From: Actinomycetota bacterium
Lineage (GTDB): Bacteria; Actinomycetota; Thermoleophilia; Gaiellales; Gaiellaceae
Assembly: GCA_003134505.1 (NCBI GenBank)
Contig: PLBK01000052.1
Coordinates: forward strand, 1-44,190
DNA: 44,190 nt
Direction of reading: 5' to 3'
The notes beneath the pieces were generated by a model, which ran no database searches, was not told the DNA's origin, and saw only the letters and a list, made by a program, of their open reading frames with translations. How positions within the stretch are numbered: position 1 is the stretch's first letter; each line of letters begins with the position of its first letter. Shown in pieces: positions 16,550 through 25,379 of this stretch. A program made the position numbers and the translations under genes.

Positions 16550-17982
16550 GCCGAGAGATCATCGAAGCCGTCCGCACGATCGAGAAAGAGAAGGGGATCG
16601 AGGGCGAGACGCTGATCACGGCGCTCGAGGACGCGCTCCTCGCCGCCTACAAGAAGACGCCGGGCGCCACCCGGCACGCAACCGTCGAGCTCGACCAGGA
16701 CACGGGCGACTTCCGCGTCTTCTCGATCGAGCTGCCCAAGGACATCGAGGAGCGGCTCCTCGATGAAGCCCGGGAGCGCGCGATCGAAGAGCTCGAGGCG
16801 ATCGAGATCGAGACGAACGAGAAGTCGCACGTGCTCATCTCCGACGACGACCTCGAGCTGGACTGGACCGACGTGCCCGAGAACCTGATCGAGCGCGAGG
16901 ACGTCACGCCCGAGAACTTCGGCCGCATCGCCGCGCAGACCGCGAAGCAGGTGATCCTGCAGCGGATCCGCGAGGCCGAGCGCGAGATGATGTACGAGGA
17001 GTACGTCGACCGCGTCGGCGAGGTCGTGACCGGAATCGTCCAGCAGGCCGGCGACCGGAACAACGTGCTCATCGACCTGGGCAAGGTCGAGGCGCTCCTG
17101 CCGCGCTCCGAGCAGGTGGACGGCGAGCGCTACGAGCAGGGAAGCCGCATCAAGGCCGTGATCACCGAGGTGCGCTCGGGCACGAAGGGCCCGCAGGTCA
17201 TCCTGTCCCGGCGTGACCCCGAGCTGATCCGGACGCTGTTCGAGCTGGAGGTGCCCGAGATCGCCGACGGCCTGGTCGAGATCAAGGCCGTGGCCCGGGA
17301 ACCGGGGTACCGCGCCAAGATCGCGGTCGAGTCGCACACCCAGGGCGTCGACCCGGTCGGCGCCTGCGTCGGCCCGCGCGGCTCGCGCGTCCGCATGGTC
17401 GTCTCCGAGCTCCGCGGCGAGAAGATCGACATCATCCCGTGGAACACCGAGCCGGCGCGGTTCGTCGCGAAGGCGCTGTCGCCCGCTCGCGTACGCGAGG
17501 TCTACATCGACGACGACTCGCGCGACGCAACCGTGATCGTGCCCGACGACCAGCTCGCGCTCGCGATCGGCAAGGAGGGCCTGAACGCCCGCCTCGCCGC
17601 CCGGCTGACCGGCTGGAAGGTCGACATCAAGTCCGACTCCGAGTTCGCCAAGGAGGAGGCAGACGCGGCCTTCGGTGGCGAGGACAGTGAGGCGTTCACC
17701 GGCCGCTGCGCCGCCATCCTCTCGAACGGCAAGCGCTGCCCGAACGCAGCGCTCCCCGGGACGCGCTTCTGCGGCGTCGCGGCGCACCAGGAGCTGGCAG
17801 CACGCGAGGCGCGCGGCGAGGACCTGACCGGCAGCGTCGTCCAGGTCGGAAGCGGCGACGACGACGAAACAGGAGACGAGACCGGGGAAGAGGTGGAAGC
17901 GGGCGCCGAGGCACCCCTCGCCGAGGCCGACGCAGCCCCCGAGGTCGCCCCGGTCGAGGAGGAGCCCTCTCCGGCAGCGTGA
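16546..17982 (+). CDS. nusA: Transcription factor NusA with a Cys3His C-terminal tail
   Basis: The 478-residue protein binds RNA polymerase and controls pausing, termination and antitermination. Domains in order: N-terminal polymerase-binding domain (1 to ~130), S1 (~140-205, [17 protein letters not shown]), KH1 and KH2 (~210-375, with [12 protein letters not shown] and [19 protein letters not shown]). After KH2 comes a tail not found in standard NusA: C388, C398, C409 and H414 in the pattern [11 protein letters not shown] ... TRFCGVAAH, which looks like a small zinc-binding knuckle, then an acidic end of ~60 residues. The acidic repeats of proteobacterial NusA are absent. It overlaps rimP and ylxR by four bases each. 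Confidence 0.96.
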   Translation: MSREIIEAVRTIEKEKGIEGETLITALEDALLAAYKKTPGATRHATVELDQDTGDFRVFSIELPKDIEERLLDEARERAIEELEAIEIETNEKSHVLISDDDLELDWTDVPENLIEREDVTPENFGRIAAQTAKQVILQRIREAEREMMYEEYVDRVGEVVTGIVQQAGDRNNVLIDLGKVEALLPRSEQVDGERYEQGSRIKAVITEVRSGTKGPQVILSRRDPELIRTLFELEVPEIADGLVEIKAVAREPGYRAKIAVESHTQGVDPVGACVGPRGSRVRMVVSELRGEKIDIIPWNTEPARFVAKALSPARVREVYIDDDSRDATVIVPDDQLALAIGKEGLNARLAARLTGWKVDIKSDSEFAKEEADAAFGGEDSEAFTGRCAAILSNGKRCPNAALPGTRFCGVAAHQELAAREARGEDLTGSVVQVGSGDDDETGDETGEEVEAGAEAPLAEADAAPEVAPVEEEPSPAA

Positions 17983-18251
17983 GCCGGGCCGACACGGAGC
18001 GCCACGTCCCCGTCCGGACCTGTGCCGGCTGCGGCCGACGAGCCCCGAAGGGGGAGCTCGTACGGTTCGTGGCCCGGGACGGCGCCCTGATGCGGGCAGA
18101 CCCGGGGGCTCCGGGACGAGGCGTCTACACCTGCACGCGCCTCGCCTGTTTCGAGCGAGCGGCGGCGCGAAGGGCATTCGCGCGCACGCTGAAGGCGTCC
18201 GTCCGAGTCGATCCAGCGTTGAAAGGGCTTTACACTTCGAGGAATGGCTGA
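17979..18251 (+). CDS. ylxR: YlxR family RNA-binding protein
   Basis: The 90-residue protein has the YlxR signature [21 protein letters not shown] at residues 11-31 and GRGVYTC around 46-52, followed by a basic helix ([14 protein letters not shown]). The family lies between nusA and infB in most Gram-positive genomes and is thought to bind nucleic acid; a role in regulating RNase P or transcription has been proposed. GTG 17979 overlaps the nusA stop, and the gene overlaps infB by eight bases. Confidence 0.93.
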   Translation: MSRADTERHVPVRTCAGCGRRAPKGELVRFVARDGALMRADPGAPGRGVYTCTRLACFERAAARRAFARTLKASVRVDPALKGLYTSRNG

Positions 18252-20190
18252 ACGTCCGAACAGACCGATTCGCCCGCGCGGCCACGGCGGCGGGCGCAAG
18301 CGCCGAGTCGTGATCGACACCGGCGCCGGTCGCCCACGCCCGGACGCGCGCCAGGCTCGCGACCGCACGATGCGCGAACCGAAGAGCGACCAGCCGATCG
18401 CCCCGCCGACCGGCCCGGCCGTCGTCGAGTCCGGGGTGACGGTTCGCGACTTCTCGCAGGCGCTCGGCGTCGCCATGACGGACATCATCAAGATCCTGAT
18501 GGGCCTCGGCACGATGCGGACGGCGACCCAGTCGCTGACCGACGACGAGGTCGAGTTGATCGCCTCCGAGCTCAAACGCGAGGTGACGATCAAGCACCTG
18601 GGCGAGGAGGACGAGGAGCCCGAGGCGTTCGAGGACGCCGAGGAGACGCTGCAGGCGCGGCCGCCCGTCGTGACGATCATGGGCCACGTCGACCACGGCA
18701 AGACGACGCTGCTCGACGCGATCCGCGAGACGGCCGTCGCGGCCTCGGAGGCGGGCGGGATCACCCAGCACATCGGCGCATACCAGGTCGACCACGACGG
18801 CCGCAAGATCACGTTCCTCGACACGCCGGGCCACGAGGCGTTCACGGCCATGCGGGCCCGCGGCGCCAACGTCACGGACGTCGCGGTGCTCGTCGTCGCT
18901 GCCGACGACGGCGTGATGCCGCAGACGCGCGAGTCGATCTCGCACGCGCGCGCCGCCGAGGTGCCGATCGTCGTCGCGATCAACAAGATCGACCTGCCCG
19001 ACGCGAACATCGACCGGGTCAAGAGCGAGCTCGCCTCCGACGGGCTGCAGCCCGAGGCGTGGGGCGGGACGACGCAGTTCTCCGAGGTGTCCGCGAAGCA
19101 GAAGCAGAACCTCGACGACCTGCTCGAAAAGGTGCTGCTGGTCGCCGACGTCGAGCTCGACCTCCGCGCCAACCCTGCCGCCGAGGCGTCCGGCCCGATC
19201 ATCGAGTCGCGCCTCGACGTCGGTCGCGGCACGGTGGCGACGATGCTCGTCCAGCGCGGCACGCTGCGAGTGGGCGACGCGATCGTCGCCGGCCACGCCT
19301 ACGGGCGCGTCCGCGGGTTGTTCAACTACCGCGGCGAGAAGGTCAAGGACGCGAAGCCCGGCGAGCCGGTCGAGATCCTCGGCTTCGACACGCCGCCGCT
19401 CGCCGGCGAGCACGCCCGCGTGGTCGAGAACGAGAGGCAGGCGCGGCACCTGGCGCAGGTGCGCGACGAGCGGCTCCGCCGCGAGCAGTTCGCCGCCCGG
19501 CCGCGCAGCGTCTCCCTCGAGAGCCTGTTCGAGCAGATGGAGGATGGCGACGTTCAGGAGCTCGGGCTGGTCGTCAAGGCCGACGTGCAGGGCTCCGTCG
19601 AGGCGGCCGTCAGCGAGATCGAGAAGATCCAGCACGCCGAGGTGCGTGTCCGCGTCATCCACTCCGGCGTCGGCGGCATCACCGAGAGCGACGTCAACCT
19701 CGCCGCCGCCTCGGGCGCGCTGATCGTCGGCTTCAACGTGCGTCCGAGCCCGGAGGCGCGCGCTCTCGCCGACCGCGAAGGCGTCGAGATCCGCACCTAC
19801 CGCGTCATCTACCAGCTTTCGGAGGACATCGAGAAAGCGCTCGTCGGCATGCTCCGCCCGGTCAGCGAGGAGGTCGCGCTCGGCGAGGCCGAGGTGCGGG
19901 CGCTGATCAGGATCTCGCGCTTCGGCACCATCGCCGGCTCGCACGTCACCCGCGGCGTCATCCGCCGTGGCTCGCGCGCCCGCATCGTCCGCGACGGCGC
20001 GGTCATCTACGAGACGACGATCGACTCGCTGAAGCGGTTCAAGGACGACGCGCGCGAGGTGACCGAGGGCTTCGAGTGCGGCATCCACCTCGAGGGCTAC
20101 GACGACGTCAAGGAAGGCGACGTGATCGAGGCCTACGAGATCCGCCAGGTCGAGCGGACGGCCCTCGACGAGACGCCCGCGGCGTCCTAG
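18244..20190 (+). CDS. infB: Translation initiation factor IF-2, short form
   Basis: The 648-residue GTPase brings initiator tRNA to the 30S subunit. Its N-terminal part is only ~140 residues: a basic stretch (1-45), an IF2-N helical module (~60-115), and an acidic linker. The G domain has G1 GHVDHGKT (147-154), DTPGH (193-197) and NKID (247-250), followed by domains II, III ([19 protein letters not shown]) and the C-terminal tRNA-binding domain. Actinobacterial IF-2 usually carries a long Pro/Gly/Arg-rich N-terminus of several hundred residues, which is missing here. ATG 18244 overlaps ylxR by eight bases. Confidence 0.97.
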   Translation: MAERPNRPIRPRGHGGGRKRRVVIDTGAGRPRPDARQARDRTMREPKSDQPIAPPTGPAVVESGVTVRDFSQALGVAMTDIIKILMGLGTMRTATQSLTDDEVELIASELKREVTIKHLGEEDEEPEAFEDAEETLQARPPVVTIMGHVDHGKTTLLDAIRETAVAASEAGGITQHIGAYQVDHDGRKITFLDTPGHEAFTAMRARGANVTDVAVLVVAADDGVMPQTRESISHARAAEVPIVVAINKIDLPDANIDRVKSELASDGLQPEAWGGTTQFSEVSAKQKQNLDDLLEKVLLVADVELDLRANPAAEASGPIIESRLDVGRGTVATMLVQRGTLRVGDAIVAGHAYGRVRGLFNYRGEKVKDAKPGEPVEILGFDTPPLAGEHARVVENERQARHLAQVRDERLRREQFAARPRSVSLESLFEQMEDGDVQELGLVVKADVQGSVEAAVSEIEKIQHAEVRVRVIHSGVGGITESDVNLAAASGALIVGFNVRPSPEARALADREGVEIRTYRVIYQLSEDIEKALVGMLRPVSEEVALGEAEVRALIRISRFGTIAGSHVTRGVIRRGSRARIVRDGAVIYETTIDSLKRFKDDAREVTEGFECGIHLEGYDDVKEGDVIEAYEIRQVERTALDETPAAS

Positions 20191-20240
20191 CTCTGCTCTC
20201 GTCGCGTTCGACGAGGTCCGAACGGGTCGGCGACTCGCAC

Positions 20241-20263
20241 CCCCACCCCTCTGAGGGGTGGGG
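20241..20263 (+). terminator. Hairpin after infB, possible terminator
   Basis: CCCCACCCCT and AGGGGTGGGG form a perfect ten-base stem with a CTG loop, 50 bases after the infB stop. There is no T-run, so it may instead protect the 3' end or be a dispersed palindrome. Confidence 0.45.
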
Positions 20264-20325
20264 CACCACCCTCCACCCTCGTGCTCGACGATATCGACGG
20301 AGGACGCCCAGGTGTGTGCCGATTT

Positions 20326-20357
20326 CGTGACAATTTCACGCGCCTGTCCGCTTGAAT
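20326..20357 (+). promoter_or_regulatory. ylxP promoter with an inverted repeat over the -35 box
   Basis: GTGACA (20327-20332) matches the -35 consensus in five of six positions and TTGAAT (20352-20357) is a possible -10 box six bases before the ylxP ATG; the 19-base spacer is long. The perfect inverted repeat CGTGA-caatt-TCACG at 20326-20340 covers the -35 box, so a regulator could bind here. The regulator is unknown. Confidence 0.4.
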
Positions 20358-20363
20358 GGAGCA

Positions 20364-20663
20364 ATGAGCACCGGCTATGTGGGCATCCTCTCCGTCGAGC
20401 TGCACTTCCCCGAGGCGGGATCGCTGAAGGGCAAGCGCAAGTACGTCAGGTCGGCGAAGGCGCAGCTCCAGCAGCGTTTCGGCGCCTCGGTGGCCGAGGT
20501 CGACCACCACGACCTCTGGCAGCGGTGCCGGCTCACGGTCGCGTGCGTCGCGCGCGGCCACAACGAGCTCGAGCAGCTGCTGGACGCCGCCGAGCGCTAC
20601 CTCGCCGGGCAGGAGTGGGAGCTGATCCGCGTCGAGAGAGAGATGGTCAGCCTTGATGACTGA
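20364..20663 (+). CDS. ylxP: YlxP (DUF503) family protein
   Basis: The 99-residue protein has the DUF503 signature ELHFPEAGSLKGKRKYVRSAKAQLQQRFGASVAEVDHHDLWQR in its first half and a second-half strand-helix with the family's RVEREMVSL end. DUF503 proteins stand next to rbfA in many Gram-positive bacteria; a ribosome-linked role is supposed from that context only. ATG 20364 is chosen over TTG 20352 because the family starts near it and TTGAAT then fits a leaderless promoter; GGAG just before it is too close for ideal spacing. Confidence 0.9.
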   Translation: MSTGYVGILSVELHFPEAGSLKGKRKYVRSAKAQLQQRFGASVAEVDHHDLWQRCRLTVACVARGHNELEQLLDAAERYLAGQEWELIRVEREMVSLDD

Positions 20664-20891
20664 GCTTCTCGCGTTCCTGAGGCGCCGCTGGCAAAGGAGG
20701 CAAGCGAGCGGCGCGCAGGACAGTACAACGAGGTACGGACAAGCGCCGCTCGTGCAGCATCCTCTCTTTGTCCGCAAGCACCCCCTGGCGCAGCCAATGG
20801 GTGCGCCAAAGGCCCAGCCTGCCAGCGGCGTCAGGCTCGGCGTAGGCCGGGCTTCGCCCGGCAGTAGCCGAGCCGGTCAGGGGCGCGAGAG
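20664..20891 (+). promoter_or_regulatory. Structured 228-base spacer before rbfA
   Basis: Five pairings can be drawn: A, 20682-20688 with 20708-20714; B, 20705-20714 with 20743-20752 (ten bases, CGAGCGGCGC / GCGCCGCTCG); C, 20736-20742 with 20768-20774; D, 20786-20792 with 20802-20808; E, 20834-20841 with 20867-20874 enclosing GCCGGGC-ttc-GCCCGGC at 20846-20862. B excludes A and would be knotted with C, so A+C and B are alternative folds. An 80-codon frame crosses the spacer but looks like non-coding sequence. No RNA family was recognised. Confidence 0.45.
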
Positions 20892-21260
20892 ATGAGTGAC
20901 CGCATACGGCGGGTGAACGAGTCGATCCGGCAGGTGCTGTCGCAAGCCGTGCCGGAGCTGAAGGACCCGCGAATCGGGTTCGTGACGGTCACCGGCGTGG
21001 TCACGACCGCCGACCTCCGGCAGGCGACCGTCTTCGTCAGCGTGCTCGGCAGCGAGCAGGCGCGGGAGAGCACGCTGCAGGGCTTGGCGGCGGCGCACGG
21101 CGTGCTGCAAGCGGGCCTCGGGCGCCAGCTGAAGCTGAAGCGGACCCCGCAGCTCACGTTCGAATACGATCCGTCGGTCGAGTACGGGGTCCGGATGACG
21201 AAGCTGATCGACGACCTCGCTCCGGCGCCCAACGACGATGAGCCCGCCGCAGACCACTGA
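20892..21260 (+). CDS. rbfA: 30S ribosome-binding factor RbfA
   Basis: The 122-residue protein is a late 30S maturation factor with a KH-like fold. It begins with RIRRVNESIRQVLSQAV, then PRIGFVTVTGVVTTADLRQATVFVSVLG (residues ~26-55, the most conserved segment) and LKLKRTPQLTFEYDPSVEYGVRM. The C-terminal acidic end overlaps the nrnA start by 23 bases. The ATG at 20892 follows GAGAG and matches the family start. Confidence 0.95.
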   Translation: MSDRIRRVNESIRQVLSQAVPELKDPRIGFVTVTGVVTTADLRQATVFVSVLGSEQARESTLQGLAAAHGVLQAGLGRQLKLKRTPQLTFEYDPSVEYGVRMTKLIDDLAPAPNDDEPAADH

Positions 21261-22245
21261 CCTCGCCGCGGTCGCGGAGGCGATTCGCGGGCACGACCGG
21301 TTCCTGCTCGTCACGCACGAGAACCCGGACGGGGACGCGCTCGGCTCGATCCTCGCCGCCAAGCTTGTGCTCGACCGTCTCGGCAAGGACAGCGTCATGT
21401 ATCTCGGCGGCCAGACGGCGCCCCCGGCCGAGTACTCGTTCCTGCCGCTCGACGAGATCCTGCGCGAGCTGCCCGCCGACGCGGCCGACCGCGTGCTCCT
21501 CGCGCTCGACTGCGCAAACGCGAAGCGGATGGGCGCCGCCGCCGAGGTGCTCGACCGCGTGCCGCTCTCGATCGACGTCGACCACCACCACGACAACTCC
21601 TGCTTCGCGGCCATCAACTACGTCGCCTCGGACGCGTCCTCGACGGGCGAGATCGTCCGCGACCTGATGCGCGAGCTCGACGTGGCGTTGACGCCCGGGA
21701 TCGCCGAGGCGATCTACGTGGCGCTCGTCACCGACACGGGCCGCTTCCAGTACACGAACACGACCCCGAAGGCGCTGCGGCTCGCCGCGGAGCTGGTCGA
21801 GGCGGGCGTCGACGTCCAGCGCGTGTTCAAGGGCATCTACGAGTCGGTGGAGTTCGCGAAGCTGAAGCTGCTCGCCCGCGCGCTCGACCGGGCGCAGGTC
21901 TACGACGGCGGCCGGCTCGTGATCTCGCACCTCCTGCGCAGCGACTTCCACGAGCTCGGCGTGGGGGAGGAGTACGCCGAGGGGATCATCGACTACCTCA
22001 GGTCGGTCGAGGGAGCAGTGCTCGCGGCGACGATCCGCGAGCCGCCCGAGCCGCCCGACGCGCCGCGCCGGATCAGCCTGCGCGCGGCAAGCGACGAGGT
22101 GGACGTATCCGCGATCGCCAGGCAGCGGGGAGGTGGCGGGCACCCGCAGGCGGCCGGCTTCTCGAGCTCGGAGTCGATCGAGGAGATCGTCGAGTTCATC
22201 CGCTCCGCCTTCGCCGCCGCTCATAGGGCGACCTCGAGCCTATGA
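21238..22245 (+). CDS. nrnA: NanoRNase / pAp phosphatase, DHH family
   Basis: The 335-residue phosphoesterase degrades two- to five-base RNA pieces and may hydrolyse pAp or cyclic dinucleotides. The DHH domain has THENPDGDALGS (residues ~25-36), LALDCAN, and DVDHHHDN with the DHH triad; the DHHA1 domain at the C-terminus has GGGGHPQAAGFS. These provide the two-metal site. It overlaps rbfA by 23 bases, as in mycobacteria where it is next to rbfA. Confidence 0.94.
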   Translation: MSPPQTTDLAAVAEAIRGHDRFLLVTHENPDGDALGSILAAKLVLDRLGKDSVMYLGGQTAPPAEYSFLPLDEILRELPADAADRVLLALDCANAKRMGAAAEVLDRVPLSIDVDHHHDNSCFAAINYVASDASSTGEIVRDLMRELDVALTPGIAEAIYVALVTDTGRFQYTNTTPKALRLAAELVEAGVDVQRVFKGIYESVEFAKLKLLARALDRAQVYDGGRLVISHLLRSDFHELGVGEEYAEGIIDYLRSVEGAVLAATIREPPEPPDAPRRISLRAASDEVDVSAIARQRGGGGHPQAAGFSSSESIEEIVEFIRSAFAAAHRATSSL

Positions 22246-22262
22246 GCGGGGAGGGGTCCCAG

Positions 22263-22280
22263 GGGAACCGGGAGGTTCCC
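22263..22280 (+). other. Small hairpin after nrnA
   Basis: GGGAACC and GGTTCCC form a seven-base stem with a GGGA loop, 17 bases after the nrnA stop and 30 bases before the GGGGGAAAC hairpin. Together they may mark the 3' end of the upstream transcript. Confidence 0.4.
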
Positions 22281-22310
22281 AGGACAGACCGGCCTCTGGA
22301 AGAAGGGGGA

Positions 22311-22339
22311 CCGTGGGGGAAACATGGTTTCCCCCACGG
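22311..22339. repeat. GGGGGAAAC hairpin, copy 2
   Basis: CCGTGGGGGAAAC and GTTTCCCCCACGG are perfect 13-base arms around an ATG loop. It fills the nrnA-truB gap (22246-22365). The same core is at 13511 and 34749. There is no T-run. Confidence 0.75.
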
Positions 22340-22365
22340 GAGCGAGCCGCCGGTGAGCGACGCAC

Positions 22366-23142
22366 ATGCCGCCCCGGGCGCTTAAGCCTTCGGGCCTCGT
22401 CCTCGTGGACAAGCCGGCAGGGCCGTCGTCGTTCGCGATCGTCAAGCGCCTGCGCGACCGCACCGGCGCTCGCGCCGGGCACGCCGGAACGCTCGACCCC
22501 TTCGCGACCGGCCTCCTGCTCGTGCTGCTCGGCGCCTCGACGCGCCTGGCCCAGTACCTCGTCGGGCTCGACAAGCGGTACCTCACCGAGATCGACCTGA
22601 GCGCGCGCACCGCGACGGGGGACATCGAGGGCGAGGTGATCGGGCGCAGCGAGCCGCCCCCACGCGCGGAGCTGGATCTGCGCCTCGACCGCCTGCGCGG
22701 CGAGATCGAGCTGCCCATCCCGGCCGCCTCGGCGGTCAAGATCGACGGCGAGCGCGCCTATCGCCTGGCCCGGCGCGGGGTGGCGGTAGAGATGCCGCTG
22801 CGACGTTCGACCGTCCACGAGCTCACGCTGCTCGGCTACGCGGACGGTGTCGCGACGCTCGACCTCCGCGTCTCTTCGGGAACGTACGTGCGCGCGATCG
22901 CGGAGGCGCTAGGCGGCCACTGCGTCTCGCTGCGGCGCACCGAGGTCGGCCCGTTCCCGGTCGCCGACGCAGACGAGACGCGGATCATCCCTCCGGCGGA
23001 GGCGCTGGCATTCCTGCCGGCGCTCGAGGTCGGCGAGGCCGAGGCCCGGGCGATCCGGCAGGGCCGCACGCGGGTCGCGGAGCGAGTCCGGGTCGTCTGC
23101 GACGGCGAGCTGGTCGCGGTCGACGGGACGGTGATGCCATGA
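22366..23142 (+). CDS. truB: tRNA pseudouridine-55 synthase
   Basis: The 258-residue enzyme makes pseudouridine 55 in the T-loop of tRNAs. It starts with GLVLVDKPAGPSSF, and the catalytic aspartate D44 lies in GHAGTLDPFATG; KRYLTEIDLSARTATGD, KIDGERAYRLARRG and SSGTYVRAIAEALG follow. The C-terminal PUA-like domain is short. It overlaps ribF by four bases, a usual pairing. Confidence 0.96.
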   Translation: MPPRALKPSGLVLVDKPAGPSSFAIVKRLRDRTGARAGHAGTLDPFATGLLLVLLGASTRLAQYLVGLDKRYLTEIDLSARTATGDIEGEVIGRSEPPPRAELDLRLDRLRGEIELPIPAASAVKIDGERAYRLARRGVAVEMPLRRSTVHELTLLGYADGVATLDLRVSSGTYVRAIAEALGGHCVSLRRTEVGPFPVADADETRIIPPAEALAFLPALEVGEAEARAIRQGRTRVAERVRVVCDGELVAVDGTVMP

Positions 23143-24005
23143 AGGTCGCCCGGTCCGTCGCCGAGCTCGAGCCACGGCCGCGCGCGGTGGCGATCGGCAC
23201 GTTCGACGGCGTCCACCTGGGTCACCAGCAGGTGATCGAGGCGGCCGTCGAGACGGGTCTGGTGCCCACTGTGGTGACATTCGATCCGCACCCGCGCCTC
23301 GCGCTCGGATACGGCGTCGAGCTGCTGTCGACGCTCGAGCGCCGGCTGGAGCTGTTCGCCGCGCACGGCGTCGAGGAGGCGCTCGTGGTCGAGTTCGACT
23401 TCGACCTGCAGCAGCTCGAGCCCGAGGACTTCGCCCGCGACGTGCTCGGCGCGATGGGGACGAGGGTGGTCGTCGCCGGGGAGACGTTCCGCTTCGGCCA
23501 CCGCCGCCGGGGCGACCTGGCGCTGCTCCGCGAGCTCGGGCTCGACGCGCGCGCGGTGCCGTTCCTTGAGGGCATCTCATCGACCGAGATCCGCCGCCGG
23601 CTCCACCACGGAGACGTGGCCGGCGCCGCGTCGATGCTCGGCCGGCCGCCCGAGGTCGAGGGGACGGTCGTGGTCGGCGACGAGCGCGGCGGAACGCTCG
23701 GCTTCCCGACGGCGAACCTCGCCGTCGAGGCACATCTGCTCGTCCCCGCGTTCGGCATCTACGCCGGAGCGGCGCTGGGGACGCCCGCAGCGGTCTCGAT
23801 CGGAACGAACCCGCACTACGGCGGCCGCGAGCGGAAGATTGAGGCGTTCCTGCTCGATTTCGAGGGCGACCTCTACGGGCAGCGGCTCGTCGTCGAGCTG
23901 TGGCAGCGCCTGCGTGACGAGCGCGCGTTCGCGAGCGAGCAGGAGTTGATCGACCAGATCGCCGCGGACGTGGAAGCGACGCGCCGGGCCGAGCGGCCCG
24001 TCTAG
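23139..24005 (+). CDS. ribF: Bifunctional riboflavin kinase / FAD synthetase
   Basis: The 288-residue enzyme turns riboflavin into FMN and FAD. The N-terminal nucleotidyltransferase part has IGTFDGVHLGHQ (residues ~20-31) and GISSTEIRRRL; the C-terminal kinase part has GTLGFPTANL, where the PTAN motif binds metal and phosphate, and NPHYGG, then IEAFLLDFEGDLYGQ. It ends four bases into the convergent gamma-glutamyltransferase gene. In many actinobacteria rpsO follows directly; here ~6.9 kb of accessory genes intervene. Confidence 0.95.
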   Translation: MKVARSVAELEPRPRAVAIGTFDGVHLGHQQVIEAAVETGLVPTVVTFDPHPRLALGYGVELLSTLERRLELFAAHGVEEALVVEFDFDLQQLEPEDFARDVLGAMGTRVVVAGETFRFGHRRRGDLALLRELGLDARAVPFLEGISSTEIRRRLHHGDVAGAASMLGRPPEVEGTVVVGDERGGTLGFPTANLAVEAHLLVPAFGIYAGAALGTPAAVSIGTNPHYGGRERKIEAFLLDFEGDLYGQRLVVELWQRLRDERAFASEQELIDQIAADVEATRRAERPV

Positions 24006-25357
24006 AGCTCGAGCGCGGCGCCGTCGCGACGCGGATCGGCGGCGGCTCCCCGGCGCGAGACGAGGCTCGTCCCGCCGAAGTAGTGGTGCAGCTCGGGCCA
24101 ACGGCGGACGGAGCGGCCGGCGGCCTCCAGACGGAGCAGCGCCTCCTCGTCGACCCCGGGCTCGGCGTTGATCGTCCCGCCCGCCGGATGAACGCGAGGG
24201 CGGTCGACGGCCTCCTGCGGCTCGAGGCCCTCGTCGAGCACGCTGGCCGCGACCGTGCACAGCGCCGTGCGCAGCCGCGTGCCGCCGGCTGAGCCGATCG
24301 CCAGGGCCAGCCCGTCGCGGTCGAGCGCCACCGAAGGGGCCATCATGCTCTGCATCCGCGCGCCCGGCTCGAGCCGCCCGGCGATCAGGTCCTTCTCGCC
24401 GAGCATGCTGTTCAGGTGCAGGTCGAGCCCAGCGAGGAAGTCGCCCGACCCGAGCCCAAGGCTCGACGTGAGCACGACCGCGCAGCCCTCCGCGTCGACG
24501 ACGCACAGATTCGTCGTGTGTCCCTCCGCCCCGCGGTCGTCGAGCACGTGGACGAGCGCGAGCACGCGCTCGGTCGCGGACAGGCCGCCTCCGAGCAGCG
24601 GCAGCCGCCCGAGCAGCTCGGGGACGCCCGAGAGCCCGGCGCGAGTCAGGAGGCGGGTGCCCGCGTAGCCGACCTCCACGGGCTCGGTCCACCGCGCGGC
24701 GTAGGCATTGAGGTCGGCCCGCGTGACCACGACGCCCGGCTCGGCGAGGATCGCCTCCGCGACCGCGCCCCGGTAGACGCTTCCGGCTCCCTCCGCGGCC
24801 AGGATCTCGAGCGCGGCGACGAGGCCGGGCTGGAGGAGCCGATCGCCGGCCTGCAGCAGCCGCCCTCCTGGCGCGTAGAGGTCGGCGCCGCGGTTCAGCG
24901 TCATGACCGCTTCGAGCATGGCCAGGCAGGCGGCGTGTCTCGGCGGCAGGTCGGTTCCGGCACGGGCGAGCCGGAGCGCCGGCTCGACGAGCCGTGGCCA
25001 CGGCAACCGCCCGTGCTCGCGCCAGAGCGCGTCGAGCCCCGCCGGCAGCCCCGGAACGGCGCACGACGCCGGCCCGACCGCGTAGTGCACCGTCTCCTCG
25101 CCGAACGGCACCTGCAGGTCGAGCATCGGCGCCCCCGAGCCGCTCGGCACGGCCACGAAGCAGTCGAGGTTCCGTGCCCGCCGCCCGTCCCAGACGATCG
25201 CGTGGCCCCCGCCGAGCAGGCCTGTCATCACCGTCTCGGCGACGCAGGACGCGAGCGCGGCCGCCACGGCGGCATCCGCAGCGGTTCCGCCCTCGGCGAG
25301 GATCTCGATCCCGGCCTCCGCCGTCGCCGGATGCCCGGCTGCCACCGCCGCCTTCAT
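24002..25357 (-). CDS. Gamma-glutamyltransferase family protein (cytoplasmic)
   Basis: The 451-residue protein belongs to the Ntn-hydrolase gamma-glutamyltransferase family. It begins with the family start (ATAEAGIEILAEGGTAADAAVAAALA at 11-36), has GGGHAIVWDGR, and keeps the threonine pair T281-T282 in HTTNLCVVDAEG, where autocleavage creates the nucleophile. SSSL-like TSSLGLGSGD and GSAGGTRLRTA follow. There is no signal peptide and the middle region is shorter than in the ~550-residue periplasmic enzymes, so a cytoplasmic acylase or cyclotransferase-like role is possible. ATG 25357 is six bases after TACTGT on this strand. The frame stays open upstream but overlaps the divergent phosphorylase. 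Confidence 0.82.
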   Translation of the reverse strand: MKAAVAAGHPATAEAGIEILAEGGTAADAAVAAALASCVAETVMTGLLGGGHAIVWDGRRARNLDCFVAVPSGSGAPMLDLQVPFGEETVHYAVGPASCAVPGLPAGLDALWREHGRLPWPRLVEPALRLARAGTDLPPRHAACLAMLEAVMTLNRGADLYAPGGRLLQAGDRLLQPGLVAALEILAAEGAGSVYRGAVAEAILAEPGVVVTRADLNAYAARWTEPVEVGYAGTRLLTRAGLSGVPELLGRLPLLGGGLSATERVLALVHVLDDRGAEGHTTNLCVVDAEGCAVVLTSSLGLGSGDFLAGLDLHLNSMLGEKDLIAGRLEPGARMQSMMAPSVALDRDGLALAIGSAGGTRLRTALCTVAASVLDEGLEPQEAVDRPRVHPAGGTINAEPGVDEEALLRLEAAGRSVRRWPELHHYFGGTSLVSRRGAAADPRRDGAALEL

Positions 25358-25363
25358 GGCGTA

Positions 25364-25373
25364 ACAGTAGGCT
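25364..25373. promoter_or_regulatory. Back-to-back leaderless promoters with overlapping -10 boxes
   Basis: The gap between the two start codons is only 22 bases. On the minus strand TACTGT (25364-25369) is six bases before ATG 25357; on the plus strand TAGGCT (25368-25373) is six bases before ATG 25380. The boxes share two base pairs, so polymerase should not be able to open both at once. Confidence 0.55.
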
Positions 25374-25379
25374 CGCCGG

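Noticed and set aside
16285-20364. A 1359-codon minus-strand frame across rimP, nusA, ylxR and infB
   Set aside because: It is antisense to four certain genes and its residues are low-complexity Arg/Asp/Leu, the usual shadow in high-GC DNA.
20653-20895. An 80-codon frame between ylxP and rbfA overlapping both
   Set aside because: Its residues follow the palindromes of the spacer and show no coding-like pattern; treated as structured non-coding sequence.
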